From: an uncultured Chloroflexota bacterium | GTDB taxonomy: Bacteria; Chloroflexota; Dehalococcoidia; UBA2247; RBG-13-53-26 | DNA length: 5,673 nt | NCBI GenBank assembly: GCA_937860285.1 | Contig: CALMBS010000508.1 | Coordinates: 1 to 5,673, forward strand | Direction of reading: 5' to 3' | In this document: positions 5,402-5,673 of the stretch, piece after piece | Numbering within the stretch: position 1 is the stretch's first letter | Layout: every line of letters starts with the position of its first letter | Program-made: the position numbers and the translations under genes | The notes under the pieces: generated by a model | Told to the model about the DNA's origin: nothing | Seen by the model: the letters and a program-made list of their open reading frames with translations, nothing else | Database searches by the model: none

Positions 5402-5673
5402 ATGAGGAACGTAAGGAACTTCTGCATTATTGCCCACATTGACCACGGCAAGTCCAGCCTGGCGGACCGCATCCTGGAGCTGGCCGGGGTCATCCACACC
5501 TCGGGCATGGAGCAGGTCCTGGACAGCATGGACCTGGAGCGGGAGCGGGGCATCACCATCAAGGCCAAGCCGGTGCGGATCCCCTACCGGGCGAAGGACG
5601 GCCGCGAGTACGTCCTGAACCTGATCGACACGCCGGGGCACATCGACTTCAACTACGAGGTCTCCCGCAGCCT
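5402..5673 (+). CDS. lepA: Elongation factor 4 (LepA), N-terminal part (runs off the right edge)
   Basis: LepA is a ribosome-associated translational GTPase that can act on the elongating ribosome and is linked to initiation and ribosome assembly. The 90 visible codons cover the start of the G domain. G1/P-loop is AHIDHGKS (11-18), the switch I region is ERGITIK (48-54) with the conserved threonine T52, and G3 is DTPGH (76-80). The sequence after G3, IDFNYEVSRS, and the IKAKPVR stretch identify LepA rather than EF-G, EF-Tu or BipA. The ATG at 5402 yields the usual MRNVRNFCIIAHIDHG opening. No Shine-Dalgarno is visible before it (GTTGACATAAAG). An in-frame GTG at 5375 lacks one too and would add residues not typical of LepA. 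About 600 residues are usual, so some 85% lies beyond the edge. It sits 148 bases after the aldolase gene, same strand, possibly separately transcribed. Confidence 0.95.
   Translation, partial: MRNVRNFCIIAHIDHGKSSLADRILELAGVIHTSGMEQVLDSMDLERERGITIKAKPVRIPYRAKDGREYVLNLIDTPGHIDFNYEVSRS

Overview
This window looks like a chromosomal housekeeping segment of a high-GC bacterium. A Chloroflexota lineage close to Dehalococcoidia is my best guess. The grounds are the group-III-type phosphofructokinase, the long atypical class II aldolase, a small CxHH...CxxC protein of a kind I associate with that group, and strong G/C bias at third codon positions. The taxonomic call is inference from protein character; no rRNA gene or other direct marker is present.

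Layout: genes left of about 2.7 kb run on the minus strand and genes right of about 2.8 kb run on the plus strand, away from a short divergent promoter region (about 2690-2832). Reading leftward from it there is a tightly coupled pair of small, cysteine-containing, arginine-rich proteins of unknown function (2689-2420 and 2411-2166). After a 167-base gap with a plausible sigma70-type promoter comes a two-gene chaperone operon: a DnaJ/CbpA-type J-protein without zinc finger (1998-961) and, 17 bases downstream, clpB (943 to the window edge, 5' part only). Reading rightward there is a phosphofructokinase with the residue pattern of the pyrophosphate-dependent type (2833-3945), a class II fructose-bisphosphate-type aldolase (start most likely 3991, stop 5253), and the 5' end of lepA, encoding elongation factor 4 (5402 to the edge).

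The two operons serve separate jobs. The J-protein and ClpB belong to protein disaggregation and would need a DnaK encoded elsewhere. Phosphofructokinase and aldolase catalyse consecutive steps of glycolysis (fructose 6-phosphate to fructose 1,6-bisphosphate to two triose phosphates), and a PPi-linked enzyme would make that step reversible. lepA is probably a separate or loosely linked translation gene.

I found no mobile element, CRISPR array, tRNA or rRNA. The points most worth a second look are: the near-perfect promoter placed so close to the phosphofructokinase start that its mRNA should be essentially leaderless; the coupled pair of unrecognised small Cys-containing proteins; the PPi-type active site; a REP-like hairpin in the divergent promoter region; and a perfect hairpin in the last codons of the phosphofructokinase gene. 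Several very long antisense reading frames, including one of 833 codons, are judged artefacts of base composition.
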